A DNA stretch of 64,000 nt from Bacteroidales bacterium (GCA_017618115.1 JAFZUX010000009.1:307795-371794), one strand, 5' to 3'; positions 54,716-63,707 are shown, counted from the stretch's first letter. Translations and numbers: made by a program. The notes: generated from the sequence alone by a model not told the origin.

Positions 54716-57265
54716 ATGTATATAGAAATACCGGAAATACTCAACGCCATTATTGCCTATGCAAAAGAGGAGGCAATGAGGCTAGGAAGCTATGTTCTTA
54801 CAACAGACCATCTTGTACTTGGTATGATAAGACATTCGGACAATGCGGCAATCTCCCGTCTCATTGAACTTGGTATAGATATCCAGGATATGAAGCGGGT
54901 AATTGAGGGAGTGATAGGAAGAGACCAGCCTGTTCCGGAGTCTAAGTCTGATGAGATAGCTCTTTCTACAGCAAGCAGTAACGCACTCAAAATCATGTAC
55001 CTGGAGGCAAGAAGCGTAAAGGCTGCAGCCCCAAGTTCCATCCATCTGCTGCTCGCAATAATGAGAAGCCGCACCTCCGCCGCCATAGATTACCTCCACG
55101 TTCAGGGCATCCACTACTCCACCGTAAAGAACTTCGGAGTGGAGGAAACCAATGAGGAGACCCCTACTCAAGAGACACAAAGTCAGCAACTTGAGACAGG
55201 AAATATAATGAGCCGTGAGAGCGATTCTGAAGAGGAGGAACCTAACACCAGAAGAGCCAGCGAGTTGGATTCAACTCCTGCATCAGAGCCCGTACCTTCC
55301 AAAGCTCCGTCCAGAACCCCGGTTTTGGACTCCTTCGGTTTTGATCTTACAAAGGCCGCCGCTGCAAACGAGTTGGACCCTGTAGTTGGCAGAGACAAAG
55401 AGATTGAGAGAGTTGCACAGATTCTGGGGCGCAGAAAAAAGAACAACCCTATACTCATCGGGGAGCCGGGAGTTGGTAAGAGCGCCATTGCAGAGGGGCT
55501 TGCAAATAAGATTGCAGCAAAAGAGGTACCTTACTCATTATCAGATAAAAGGATTATATCACTGGATATCGGCAGCATAGTTGCCGGCACCAAATACCGC
55601 GGTCAGTTTGAGGAGAGAATGAAGTCCATTCTGAACGAACTCAAGAAGAATGATGATGTGATTCTCTTCATAGACGAGCTTCACACACTGGTTGGTGCTG
55701 GCGGTGCATCCGGCTCACTGGATGCCGCCAATATGCTCAAGCCGGCCCTGGCAAGGGGTGAAATTCAGTGCATTGGAGCCACCACGCTGGATGAGTTCAG
55801 AGAGGTGATTGAAAAAGACGGAGCATTGGAAAGAAGGTTCCAGAAGGTGATGGTAGAGCCTACGGATTTTGACAAGACTCTGCTAATTCTTCAGAACATT
55901 AAGCCGAGATATGAAGCACACCATAACGTCTCCTACACAGACGAGGCGCTCAAGTGCTGTATATCTCTGAGCCAGAGATACATATCAGACAGATGTCTGC
56001 CGGATAAGGCGGTGGATATCATGGATGAGGCGGGCAGCCGCGCCCATATCAAACACCTCAAAGTTCCAAAGAACATCAGCGAACTTGAGAGCGCCCTCTC
56101 CGTTCTTAGGAATGAAAAGAGCAAAGCCGTTAGAGATAAGGACTTTAAGAAGGGCTCTATGCTCCGGGATGTTATCAAACTCAAAGAGGAGGAGTTGGAA
56201 GCGGCTCGCAAAAAGTGGAAGGTGAAGATTGAGGGCAACCCGGTTATCGTTGATAAAGAGGATATTGAGGCGGTTCTGAGTATGACTACCAAGATTCCTA
56301 TTCAAAAACTTGCGCAGAGCGAGAGCAACCGCCTTATGAATATGAGCAAGACTCTGAAGGAGAGCGTGATTGGGCAAGATGAAGCAATTGAGAAGGTTAC
56401 AAGAGCAATTCTCCGCAACCGCGCAGGATTGAAAGACCCTAATAAACCTATCGGGACATTCCTATTTTTGGGTCCTACCGGAGTTGGTAAGACACAGCTC
56501 GCCAAAGTGCTGGCCAGCAACCTCTTTGACACGGAAGATGCTCTCATCAGAATAGATATGAGCGAGTTTATGGAGAAGTTCTCCGTGAGCCGTCTGATTG
56601 GAGCGCCTCCCGGCTATGTTGGTTATAATGAGGGCGGTGAACTCTCCGAGAAGGTCAGAAGAAAGCCATACAGCGTCGTTCTTTTGGACGAGGTGGAGAA
56701 GGCCCATCCGGATATTTTCAACCTGCTGCTGCAAGTGCTTGATGAAGGGCGTCTTACAGACAGCAACGGACGCAACATAGACTTCCGCAACACCATACTC
56801 ATTCTTACCTCCAACACCGGAACCAAAGAACTCAAAGACTTTGGAAGCGGAGTGGGTTACGCCACCGCCACCAAACTGGATGTTCAGAGCAAGAATAAGA
56901 GCATAATAGACAAGGCAATAAAGAAGACCTTCTCACCGGAGTTCCTCAACCGTCTGGATGAGCAGATACTCTTCAACCCTCTCACCAAAGAGGATATTGA
57001 GAAGATCATAGATATTGAACTTAAGGGAGTTTACCGCAGAGTTGAACAGATTGGTTTCAAACTCAAAGTCTCCTCCGCTGCCAAGAAGTTTGTGGCTCAG
57101 GCCGGCTATGACCCTCAGTACGGTGCAAGACCTCTCAAGAGAGCTATTCAGAAACTGATAGAAGACCCTGTCTCCGAGGCCATTATCTCCAACAAGGTAA
57201 AACCCGGCGAGACCATAGAGGTCACCTGCTCTGCCGGAAAGATTGCCATTAAAGAAAAAAAGTAA
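54716..57265 (+). CDS. clpC: ClpC-type AAA+ unfoldase of the Clp protease
   Basis: This 849-residue Hsp100 protein feeds substrates into ClpP. It has the N domain (about 1-145, two ClpN repeats, TTDHLVLGMIRHSDNAAISR and SSIHLLLAIMRS), an acidic linker, AAA-1 (GEPGVGKS about 248), a short M domain with a UVR-like segment (about 462-502, KAVRDKDFKKGSMLRDVIKL) and AAA-2 (GPTGVGKT about 587). The loop with GSGVGYATAT holds a VGY tripeptide at the place of the VGF/IGL ClpP contact. The frame is open to 54689; the ATG at 54716 (MYIEIPEIL) matches the fold start. clpP is not in the window. Confidence 0.94.
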   Translation: MYIEIPEILNAIIAYAKEEAMRLGSYVLTTDHLVLGMIRHSDNAAISRLIELGIDIQDMKRVIEGVIGRDQPVPESKSDEIALSTASSNALKIMYLEARSVKAAAPSSIHLLLAIMRSRTSAAIDYLHVQGIHYSTVKNFGVEETNEETPTQETQSQQLETGNIMSRESDSEEEEPNTRRASELDSTPASEPVPSKAPSRTPVLDSFGFDLTKAAAANELDPVVGRDKEIERVAQILGRRKKNNPILIGEPGVGKSAIAEGLANKIAAKEVPYSLSDKRIISLDIGSIVAGTKYRGQFEERMKSILNELKKNDDVILFIDELHTLVGAGGASGSLDAANMLKPALARGEIQCIGATTLDEFREVIEKDGALERRFQKVMVEPTDFDKTLLILQNIKPRYEAHHNVSYTDEALKCCISLSQRYISDRCLPDKAVDIMDEAGSRAHIKHLKVPKNISELESALSVLRNEKSKAVRDKDFKKGSMLRDVIKLKEEELEAARKKWKVKIEGNPVIVDKEDIEAVLSMTTKIPIQKLAQSESNRLMNMSKTLKESVIGQDEAIEKVTRAILRNRAGLKDPNKPIGTFLFLGPTGVGKTQLAKVLASNLFDTEDALIRIDMSEFMEKFSVSRLIGAPPGYVGYNEGGELSEKVRRKPYSVVLLDEVEKAHPDIFNLLLQVLDEGRLTDSNGRNIDFRNTILILTSNTGTKELKDFGSGVGYATATKLDVQSKNKSIIDKAIKKTFSPEFLNRLDEQILFNPLTKEDIEKIIDIELKGVYRRVEQIGFKLKVSSAAKKFVAQAGYDPQYGARPLKRAIQKLIEDPVSEAIISNKVKPGETIEVTCSAGKIAIKEKK

Positions 57266-57306
57266 GGTTAAAAAAAGAGGGGACGAAGAGTAAGATATGG
57301 TATAAA

Positions 57307-57339
57307 CACAAAAAGGAAGACCAAGTCTTCCTTTTTGTG
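57307..57339. terminator. Terminator between clpC and tRNA-Lys(TTT)
   Basis: CACAAAAAGGAAGAC-CAA-GTCTTCCTTTTTGTG is a perfect symmetrical hairpin. Its right arm includes the last two bases of the tRNA gene, and it can stop clpC transcription as well. Confidence 0.86.
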
Positions 57340-57410
57340 ACCCGCTCGGGGCTCGAACCCGAGACCCCAACATTAAAAGTGTTGTGCTCTACCAACTGAG
57401 CTAGCGGATC
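57338..57410 (-). tRNA. tRNA-Lys (anticodon TTT)
   Basis: The 73-base cloverleaf has acceptor GATCCGC/GCGGGTC with one T-G pair, D arm GCTC/GAGC, anticodon stem CAACA/TGTTG with loop CTTTTAA, and T arm with GGTTCGAGCC. CCA is not encoded. It is closely similar to the tRNA-Lys(CTT) in the same window. Confidence 0.95.
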
Positions 57411-57435
57411 AAACAACCAACGGCTGTTAGGGCTG

Positions 57436-57466
57436 CAAAAGTATAGATTTATATTTTCTTATGCAA
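57436..57466 (-). promoter_or_regulatory. tRNA-Lys(TTT) promoter
   Basis: TTG at 57466-57464, 20 bases, then TACTTTTG at 57443-57436 on the minus strand. The TTG lies in the second codon of the divergent Mom/GNAT-like gene. Confidence 0.72.
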
Positions 57467-58276
57467 ATTTTCTTCATAGAGAGCGTAGAGGAGTTCCTAA
57501 AGAGCAATTCTATCCACTTTGCTCGCCGTGGAAACACCATATCTTTTGAAGCCCCCAACCTCCCCAAACTGATTCTTGTTCCATTGAGTGAAGCCACCAC
57601 AGATGCTGCACAGGAGTCTGAAGAGAATTCAGAAAGTGTGATATATTTATATGAGGACCGGTGGAGAAGCACTCCTCAGATAACCGGCAAAAGGCTGCTG
57701 GCACATCTTGGTCATTTCCAGAGGATTCACGCCCGTCTGTGCAAGGTTGTAACATTGGAAAACTGCAAGAAATTCTCAATAACCCCCACTCAGTTTAACG
57801 AGAAGGTTCGCGCATTCTTAAACAAATATCACCCATACGGATACCTTAAATGTGACTTTCCATACGCGTTTCTGTACAAAGAGAACATTGTTGCAGCAGG
57901 CTCATTTTCAGGTACCGGGAAGAACGGATTTGAATGGACCCGCCACGCCACCCTGCCGGAAGTGAGGATTCCCGGAGGAATGGGTAAAGCGTTGGAGGCC
58001 TTTGTTCAAAACCGCAAGAAGGAGGGAATACTCAAATTTGAAGTAATGAGTTACTCTGACAACGAATGGAGTAACGGTGAGGTTTATAAAACGTTGGGTT
58101 TCAATGAGGAAGAGGGCCTTCCACCAATCACCTACCACATAGACCCCGCAACCTTCCAACGCCTCAACTACCGCCGTTGGCAACAGGCTATAGGTAAATC
58201 ATCATCTAATGACTTTATCACAATTAAGAACAGAGGGAGCCGCAAGTGGAAAAAATACTTTAACTTTACACTATGA
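57461..58276 (+). CDS. Mom/GNAT-like protein resembling a phage-type family
   Basis: This 271-residue cytoplasmic protein has no signal or membrane segment. From about residue 65 it follows a pattern I know from phage-encoded Mom-like and endonuclease-associated proteins: YEDRWRSTPQITGKRLLAHLG, IHARLCKVV, FLNKYHPYGYLKCD, FEWTRHAT, VRIPGGMGKALEAFV, and SYSDNEWSNGEVYKTLGF, then a Pro-Tyr segment (PPITYHI) and an Arg-rich end. The glycine-rich loop and the following strand recall the acetyl-CoA site of the GNAT fold. Phage Mu Mom modifies adenine in DNA; whether this protein does so is unknown. The permease gene overlaps its stop by 4 bases. No -7 box of its own was found. Confidence 0.6.
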   Translation: MQIFFIESVEEFLKSNSIHFARRGNTISFEAPNLPKLILVPLSEATTDAAQESEENSESVIYLYEDRWRSTPQITGKRLLAHLGHFQRIHARLCKVVTLENCKKFSITPTQFNEKVRAFLNKYHPYGYLKCDFPYAFLYKENIVAAGSFSGTGKNGFEWTRHATLPEVRIPGGMGKALEAFVQNRKKEGILKFEVMSYSDNEWSNGEVYKTLGFNEEEGLPPITYHIDPATFQRLNYRRWQQAIGKSSSNDFITIKNRGSRKWKKYFNFTL

Positions 58277-59589
58277 AAGAGAGACTGTTAGCACTTACCG
58301 GATTTGATAAGTCACAACACAATATTCGCACTGAGTTACTGGGCGGCCTGACCACCTTTGTAACTATGTGCTATGTTCTGGTAGTTAATCCTACAATACT
58401 GAGCGGCTGCGGAATGGACAAAGAGAGCGTCTTCTTTGCAACCGCAATCACAGCAGCACTGGCCACATTGATAATGGCTTTCTGGGGCAAGAAGCCGTTT
58501 GCATACGCTCCAGATATTGCGGTAATTGCACTCTTTGCATTTACCATCGTGAGTCAGATGGGCCACTCCTGGCAGACCGCACTTGCAGTGATGCTGGTTG
58601 TGGGAATTGCATACACGCTTATAGTACTGCTTAACATTCAGAAATATATCTTAAAGGCGGTACCGGAAAACTTCAAACACGCAATCCCTGTGGGAGTGGG
58701 AATCTTCATAGCCTTCATAGGGTTGGAAAACTCCGGACTCATTGTGGGAAACAAAGACACGCTGGTTACCCTCTCCCCTTTCAACAACAAAAACATAATT
58801 GCATACATTGGTATAATCCTCAGTGCCTTACTGCTTTACAAGAAGGTACGCGGAGGACTCTTTATAAGCATTATTGCCTGCACCCTTATTGGTATCCCGA
58901 TGGGTGTAACAACCATACCGGATAACTTTACCCTCTTCTCTCTTCCGTCTCACGTGGAGCCTACCGCAAAGTTTTTGGACTTCTCCCATCTGCTGGATAC
59001 GGATCTGATAATACTTATGTTCACTCTGCTTCTCATCTGTATATTTGATACTATGGGAACGCTTTTAGGACTAGCGGAGAAGACTGGCATTAAGGACATT
59101 ACAAAGGAGACCAAGACTGTAAAAGTGGGCTTTTTGAGTGCCTCCATTGCAACGGCAATCGGTTCACTTTTAGGAACCGGAGCTCTGTGCGCCTTCTCTG
59201 AGAGCGCATCCGGAATTGCAGAGGGCGGAAGAACCGGACTCACCGCAGTAACCACCGCAGTTCTCTTCCTTCTGGCACTCTTCCTTGCTCCGCTATTTTT
59301 GATTATCCCAATGACTGCAACCACCGGAGCCCTTGTAATGGTGGGAGTTATGATGATGGGCCAGGCAAAGAAGATAGACTTTACAGACTATACCGAGGCG
59401 CTGCCGGCATTCGTAACGGTAATTATGATACCGCTCTCATACTCTATAGGTGAGGGACTTATGATTGGTCTTTTAACCTACGTTGTCATTAAGATGATAA
59501 GCGGAAAGTTCAAGGATTTGAATGTTGCAATCTGCATTCTTGCAGCATTGATTGCGGCAAAGTACGTAATAGATTACCTGCCTAACTAG
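58273..59589 (+). CDS. NCS2/AzgA-family nucleobase permease with altered TM3 motif
   Basis: This 438-residue permease has about 13-14 membrane segments. It shows the AzgA-branch signs: RTELLGGLTTFVTMCYVLVVNPTIL at the N terminus, AIPVGVGIFIAFIGLENSGLIV, FDTMGTLLGLAEKTG, and FSESASGIAEGGRTGLTAV with the substrate-site Glu. The strongly conserved TM3 sequence APGMGLNAFFAY is here APDIAVIALFAF, so a key binding segment differs. It probably imports purines or a related compound with protons. Its ATG overlaps the stop of the Mom/GNAT-like gene (ATGA), so they are coupled. Its TAG overlaps the stop of the convergent glycosyltransferase. Confidence 0.85.
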   Translation: MKERLLALTGFDKSQHNIRTELLGGLTTFVTMCYVLVVNPTILSGCGMDKESVFFATAITAALATLIMAFWGKKPFAYAPDIAVIALFAFTIVSQMGHSWQTALAVMLVVGIAYTLIVLLNIQKYILKAVPENFKHAIPVGVGIFIAFIGLENSGLIVGNKDTLVTLSPFNNKNIIAYIGIILSALLLYKKVRGGLFISIIACTLIGIPMGVTTIPDNFTLFSLPSHVEPTAKFLDFSHLLDTDLIILMFTLLLICIFDTMGTLLGLAEKTGIKDITKETKTVKVGFLSASIATAIGSLLGTGALCAFSESASGIAEGGRTGLTAVTTAVLFLLALFLAPLFLIIPMTATTGALVMVGVMMMGQAKKIDFTDYTEALPAFVTVIMIPLSYSIGEGLMIGLLTYVVIKMISGKFKDLNVAICILAALIAAKYVIDYLPN

Positions 59590-60533
59590 CTCTTTTTCAG
59601 ATAAACTAAGATTGAACGCCAGAAGGAGCCGTAAAAGATAACAGACGGATCCTCCTTCAGTGTTGCCCACAGTTTCTTAAGGTACTTACCCTTATCAAGT
59701 TTAGCGGTATGACGCAAAACCTTTAGAAGAAAGAGCCTCTTTGCTCCTTTAGTGTACCTCTTTAACTGAAATTTATCAATAAAACGGAGGCGTGTTAACA
59801 GAGATGAACCCTGGAAATCTATCTGCTTTTCTATATCTGCAGAACGGCTCACACTCTCCTGTAAATCTCTATATGCCAAGGACTTTACTCCGCATCCATA
59901 GAACTTGCCGTACTGAGAAAGGAATAGCCAGAGAGGAAGATCCTGAGTGGAATCCTCCGTAGTTGCAAACTCCTCAAGGTACTTTTTCAGATACTGAGTT
60001 CTGTATGTAGCACCTCCCGCAACAATGGGATTGTTTTTAATGAGCAGACTCTTTGTACTGATGTTCAGCTCTTTATAACCGGCAAGCAGGGAAGGATTGA
60101 ATTCGTTGAACTTGGCGCGGGCGGAGGCAAGATTCTCCTTCTCGTTAATTAGGAAAAAACTGCTGGTTGCAACCTGAGCCTCCTCATTCTTTTCCAGGAA
60201 AGAAATCTGTCTGAAGAGGAAATTCTCATCTGCAAGAATATCATCACAGTCCACCTGAGAGATATACTTAACTCCCAAATCCAGAGCATGTTTCAGGCAG
60301 TAGAGGTAATTGCCAACGACTCCCCTATGCTCCCCGTCAGTTATATCTTCTACATTGCTGTAACGCTCTGCGTAGGTGCGGCAAAGAGAGGCGCTGGAAT
60401 CCGTTGAACAGTCATCTGAGAGAATTACAACAAAGGGATAGGAACACTTCTGAGTTAGCACGCTCTGAAGGCAGGCATCAAAGTAATTCTCTTTGTTATA
60501 GACCGTTATGATTATTGCGGCAAGGCTGTTCAT
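59586..60533 (-). CDS. Family 2 glycosyltransferase
   Basis: This 315-residue cytoplasmic glycosyltransferase has the GT-A fold: AAIIITVYNKENYFDACLQSVL at the start, VILSDDCSTDSSASLCRTY, and the metal-binding region ISQVDCDDILAD (about 95-105), in place of DxD. The C-terminal part is basic. It would add one sugar to a lipid-linked glycan. It overlaps the flippase gene by 4 bases and is the last gene of the transaldolase-flippase-glycosyltransferase unit. Confidence 0.9.
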   Translation of the reverse strand: MNSLAAIIITVYNKENYFDACLQSVLTQKCSYPFVVILSDDCSTDSSASLCRTYAERYSNVEDITDGEHRGVVGNYLYCLKHALDLGVKYISQVDCDDILADENFLFRQISFLEKNEEAQVATSSFFLINEKENLASARAKFNEFNPSLLAGYKELNISTKSLLIKNNPIVAGGATYRTQYLKKYLEEFATTEDSTQDLPLWLFLSQYGKFYGCGVKSLAYRDLQESVSRSADIEKQIDFQGSSLLTRLRFIDKFQLKRYTKGAKRLFLLKVLRHTAKLDKGKYLKKLWATLKEDPSVIFYGSFWRSILVYLKKS

Positions 60534-62017
60534 TGCTTCCTCCAGACGGAAATAAGGTTCTTAATCTCATCTATCTCCTTGCGTGGGAAGAGTTTATAAA
60601 CTACAAACATTACAAGAGCGCCTAGCAGAGTGGCAACTGCAACTGCAGAGAGGTTTGTCCAGGTGATATCATACCATCCCAGAGCTTTGCAGAAATAGAC
60701 AAAGAGTGCGGCCATTATTCCCATAAAGATAGAGACCATAAATCCTATAAGGAACATAGGCACCAAATCCGTCAGTTGCTCTCTTGTGGTGTAACCAATG
60801 CTCTTACCTGAGAAATAGGCGTTTATTATGAGCGTAAGTATTGAGGCAGCCACCATTCCCCACAGCAGAATGTTAAGACTCTTAAAGAGTATACCCACTG
60901 CAATAGATATAGCCATCAGAACTTTCTTCAGAATATCCAGCGTTAAATAGAGACGCATCTTAGCCTTTACCTGAAGTATATTCTGATAGAGATAATGTGC
61001 CGGGTAAAAGGCTCCTGCAAGAACGGCAATGGAGAGAATGTTGGCAGCCGGCGCCCACTTTTCTCCTACCAGTCCAATGATCAGAGGATAGGAAACCGCT
61101 GAGAGCCAGAAGGCAAGCAATACTGAGACTGCCATTGTAACCTTGAGAATGGTTCTGAAGGCGTTCTTAAGACGCCTCTCATCTTCCTGTACTTTGGAGA
61201 GTACCGGAAAACTCACTCTCTGAACCACTTGTGAGAGGTTGTTGGAGGTAACGTTGCTGAACTTCTCCGCACTGGTGTACTGTCCCAGGGTTGCAGTTCC
61301 AAACCCTTTACCAATTACCGGGAAGTAGATGTTTCTGAAGAGCGTATCCAAAAGACCGGTAACAAGCACGTTGGAACCGTAGGAGAAGAGTTCTTTGAAA
61401 CTCTGTTTTGAGAAGTTGAAACTGATTCTCCAACGCCCTATTATCCAAAGCATTACCGTATTCACAAACTGCTTGGAGAGTTGCTGTCCGACAAGGCTCC
61501 ATACCCCGTATCCCTTAAAGGCCATCCAGATACCTACAACTCCGCTTACTACGGATGAAGTGAGAGAGCACTTTGTCAGACTCTTAAAGTCTACGTTCTT
61601 TACCAGCAGGACTCTCTGAATTATAGATACTGCGTTAATTATCAGCACAAAAGAGAGCACCCTCAGCAGCACTTCCAGTTGCGGCTCTTCAAAGTAAGAG
61701 GCAACAAGCGGAGCGGCCAGTTGGAGTATTGCAAAGCAGACGAGACTTATAATGAGGTTGGTGACAAAAGTGGTAGAAAGGTCCTTCTTTGTGGGGTTGG
61801 GTTTCTTAATGATGGCGGCGGAAAAGCCGTTATCTATCAAGGAGATAGATATCGCGATGAAAATAGCCAGATCCCCTATCAATCCGTACTCCTTTGGGGA
61901 GAGGAACCAACGCTGAAGCACAAAGGCAACAATAAAGGTGACAGCCAAAGATGAGAGGTTCTCAATGAACCCCCACCTTGCGCCCTTTACCGCCGTATGC
62001 TTCAGATTATCTGCCAC
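60530..62017 (-). CDS. Wzx-type polysaccharide flippase (MOP superfamily)
   Basis: This 495-residue membrane protein has 12-14 helices and the layout of the LPS/polysaccharide exporter branch (WzxC/TuaB type): KGARWGFIENLSSLAVTFIVAFVLQRWFL-like opening, IGDLAIFIAISISLIDNGFSAAIIKKPN in helix 2-3, and YSSAEKFS-like QYTSAEKFSNVTS before helix 8. It moves undecaprenyl-linked oligosaccharide to the outer face of the inner membrane. With the neighbouring glycosyltransferase it is part of a surface-glycan pathway whose other genes are elsewhere. It starts 14 bases behind the transaldolase gene. Confidence 0.9.
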   Translation of the reverse strand: MADNLKHTAVKGARWGFIENLSSLAVTFIVAFVLQRWFLSPKEYGLIGDLAIFIAISISLIDNGFSAAIIKKPNPTKKDLSTTFVTNLIISLVCFAILQLAAPLVASYFEEPQLEVLLRVLSFVLIINAVSIIQRVLLVKNVDFKSLTKCSLTSSVVSGVVGIWMAFKGYGVWSLVGQQLSKQFVNTVMLWIIGRWRISFNFSKQSFKELFSYGSNVLVTGLLDTLFRNIYFPVIGKGFGTATLGQYTSAEKFSNVTSNNLSQVVQRVSFPVLSKVQEDERRLKNAFRTILKVTMAVSVLLAFWLSAVSYPLIIGLVGEKWAPAANILSIAVLAGAFYPAHYLYQNILQVKAKMRLYLTLDILKKVLMAISIAVGILFKSLNILLWGMVAASILTLIINAYFSGKSIGYTTREQLTDLVPMFLIGFMVSIFMGIMAALFVYFCKALGWYDITWTNLSAVAVATLLGALVMFVVYKLFPRKEIDEIKNLISVWRKQ

Positions 62018-62031
62018 TTGTAAGAGCCGTT

Positions 62032-62691
62032 TTACTCCTTCATAGAAGCGGCAGCCTGATTAAAGATATCCAAACCCTTGGTTGTGAGCGGATGATCTAT
62101 CAGACTCAGGATTGGTTTGAGAGGACAGGTAGCCACATCCGCACCCACCTCAATGCATTTAAGAATATGGTTGGTATGTCTTATTGACGCTGCAAGAACC
62201 TGAGTTCCAAAGCCGTAGTACTGATACATATTTACAATATCTCGGATGAGGGAGATACCGTCCTCGCAGATATCGTCCAAACGGCCTACAAACGGAGAGC
62301 AGTAAGTAGCACCTGCCTTTGCAGCCAGAAGTGCCTGGCCTACAGTGAATACCAGCGTGCAGTTGGTTCTGTAGCCCTTGTCTGCAAAGTGTTTAACCGC
62401 TCTGATACCATCCTCAGTGCAAGGGAGTTTAATTGTAATCTTGGTAGGATCAATGGCGTAGAGTTCCTCACCCTCCTTAATCATACCCTCATAGTCCGTT
62501 GCAAAAACCTCTGCGCTTACGGGTCCGTTCACTATATCGCAGATAGCCTTATAGTGCTTGAAAATCTGCTCCTTACCCTTTACGCCCTCTTTAGCCATAA
62601 GAGAAGGATTGGTGGTTACACCGTCTAGAATACCCAAAGACTGGGCCCTTGAGATCTGCTCAAGATTTGCTGTGTCAATAAAGAATTTCAT
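62032..62691 (-). CDS. tal: Transaldolase (small, TalC/FSA-like)
   Basis: This 219-residue TIM-barrel enzyme moves a dihydroxyacetone unit in the pentose phosphate pathway. The Schiff-base Lys 88 lies in TKITIKLPCTEDGI, and the start MKFFIDTANLEQISRA and GVTTNPSLMAKEG are typical. The Glu in GPVSAEVFA, at the place of the Gln in fructose-6-phosphate aldolase, favours transaldolase. The frame is open to 62775 but the family start is the ATG at 62691. It leads an operon with a flippase and a glycosyltransferase, with no obvious pathway link. Confidence 0.93.
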   Translation of the reverse strand: MKFFIDTANLEQISRAQSLGILDGVTTNPSLMAKEGVKGKEQIFKHYKAICDIVNGPVSAEVFATDYEGMIKEGEELYAIDPTKITIKLPCTEDGIRAVKHFADKGYRTNCTLVFTVGQALLAAKAGATYCSPFVGRLDDICEDGISLIRDIVNMYQYYGFGTQVLAASIRHTNHILKCIEVGADVATCPLKPILSLIDHPLTTKGLDIFNQAAASMKE

Positions 62692-62711
62692 CAGATGGTC
62701 TCTTTTTTTAT

Positions 62712-62743
62712 TAAATTTGTTTATTAGGAACAGCACAAAATTA
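62712..62743. promoter_or_regulatory. Divergent -7 boxes (transaldolase operon / M48 lipoprotein)
   Basis: TAAATTTG at 62712-62719 serves the plus-strand M48 gene and TAATTTTG at 62743-62736 the minus-strand transaldolase operon. The two read through each other's start regions, so the transcripts would overlap at the 5' ends. Confidence 0.5.
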
Positions 62744-62777
62744 GCAAAAATCAAACGTAAAACAGAGAACAACATAT

Positions 62778-63563
62778 ATGAAAAGTATCAAATCACTCAT
62801 TATTCTTGCAGCCATTTCACTCTCCGCTTTTGTAACCTCCTGTGGTACACTTAATACGGAGGCTCTGCTTGCAGGCGGAAGTCAGGCTCTCCAGGCAGCA
62901 ACCCTTACGGACGCTCAGGTTCAGGAATATGTAAAGGAGTACATTCAGTACACGGATAAGGAAAACGTTGTCTGTGCAGATAACGACCCTTATACCAAGA
63001 GACTCAAAAAACTCACCGCCGGCATCACCAACGTAGACGGTATTCCGCTGAACTTCAAGGTTTACAAGACCAACCAGGTGAACGCATTCGCCTGCGCAGA
63101 CGGCAGCGTAAGAGTCTATTCCGGTCTTATGGATCTTATGAGTGATGATGAGGTACTTGGAGTTCTGGGCCACGAGATTGGCCACGTTGGACTTAAGCAC
63201 ACCCGCAAGCAGTTCCAGCAGGCACTCCTTACAACTGCACTTCGCTACGGCATCTACTCCATGGGAGGAACCGTTGGAGCACTCTCCGCTTCACAGTTAG
63301 GCGCCCTGGGACAGAACCTTGCAAGCAGTTCATACTCAAGGAAACAGGAAAGCGAAGCAGACGATTACGGCTATGATTTTCTGGTTAAGAACAACAAGAA
63401 CCCATACCTTATGGTAATGGCCTTTGAGAAGCTGCAATCTATGGAGAGCCAGAGCGGTACATCCAACGCCGCCAAGAGTCTCTTCTCTTCTCATCCCGAT
63501 ACGGCCAAGCGCATAGCCGCCATGAAAGCCCGTGCCGAGAAAGACGGCTATAAACGGCCGTAG
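62778..63563 (+). CDS. M48-family metallopeptidase lipoprotein
   Basis: This 261-residue lipoprotein (lipobox FVTSCG, Cys 22) has a zinc peptidase domain of family M48: HEIGH at 132-136 in VLGVLGHEIGHVGLKHTRKQ and the third zinc ligand Glu in RKQESEADDYGYDFL. It resembles the outer-membrane quality-control peptidases LoiP and YcaL. The preceding LNFKVYKTNQVNAFACADGSVRVYSGLMD is the usual M48 entry strand. It is a single-gene unit; tandem hairpin repeats follow its stop. Confidence 0.93.
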   Translation: MKSIKSLIILAAISLSAFVTSCGTLNTEALLAGGSQALQAATLTDAQVQEYVKEYIQYTDKENVVCADNDPYTKRLKKLTAGITNVDGIPLNFKVYKTNQVNAFACADGSVRVYSGLMDLMSDDEVLGVLGHEIGHVGLKHTRKQFQQALLTTALRYGIYSMGGTVGALSASQLGALGQNLASSSYSRKQESEADDYGYDFLVKNNKNPYLMVMAFEKLQSMESQSGTSNAAKSLFSSHPDTAKRIAAMKARAEKDGYKRP

Positions 63564-63580
63564 TACGCACCCCCGGCTTT

Positions 63581-63684
63581 ACCCGCCAAAGTGTGCAAGG
63601 TGTCCCGTTTTTAGCACCACCTTGCACATTCTACCCGCCAAAACGTGCAAGGTGTCCCGTTTTTGGCACCACCTTGCACACTTC
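63581..63684 (+). repeat. Two 52-base tandem repeats, each with a perfect hairpin
   Basis: Copy 1 is 63581-63632 and copy 2 is 63633-63684, differing at a few bases. Each starts ACCCGCCAAA and contains GTGCAAGGTG and CACCTTGCAC, a 10-base stem around a loop with TCCCGTTTTT. A 13-base stretch CACCCCCGGCTTT just before (63568-63580) also occurs in the multi-hairpin repeat copy A. Confidence 0.85.
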
Positions 63685-63707
63685 AAAAAAGATTTTTGAA
63701 AGAAAAC

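Noticed and set aside
63581-63684. Possible CRISPR array
   Set aside because: The two units are directly adjacent with no unique spacers, and the repeats are 52 bases with an internal long stem; no cas gene is nearby.
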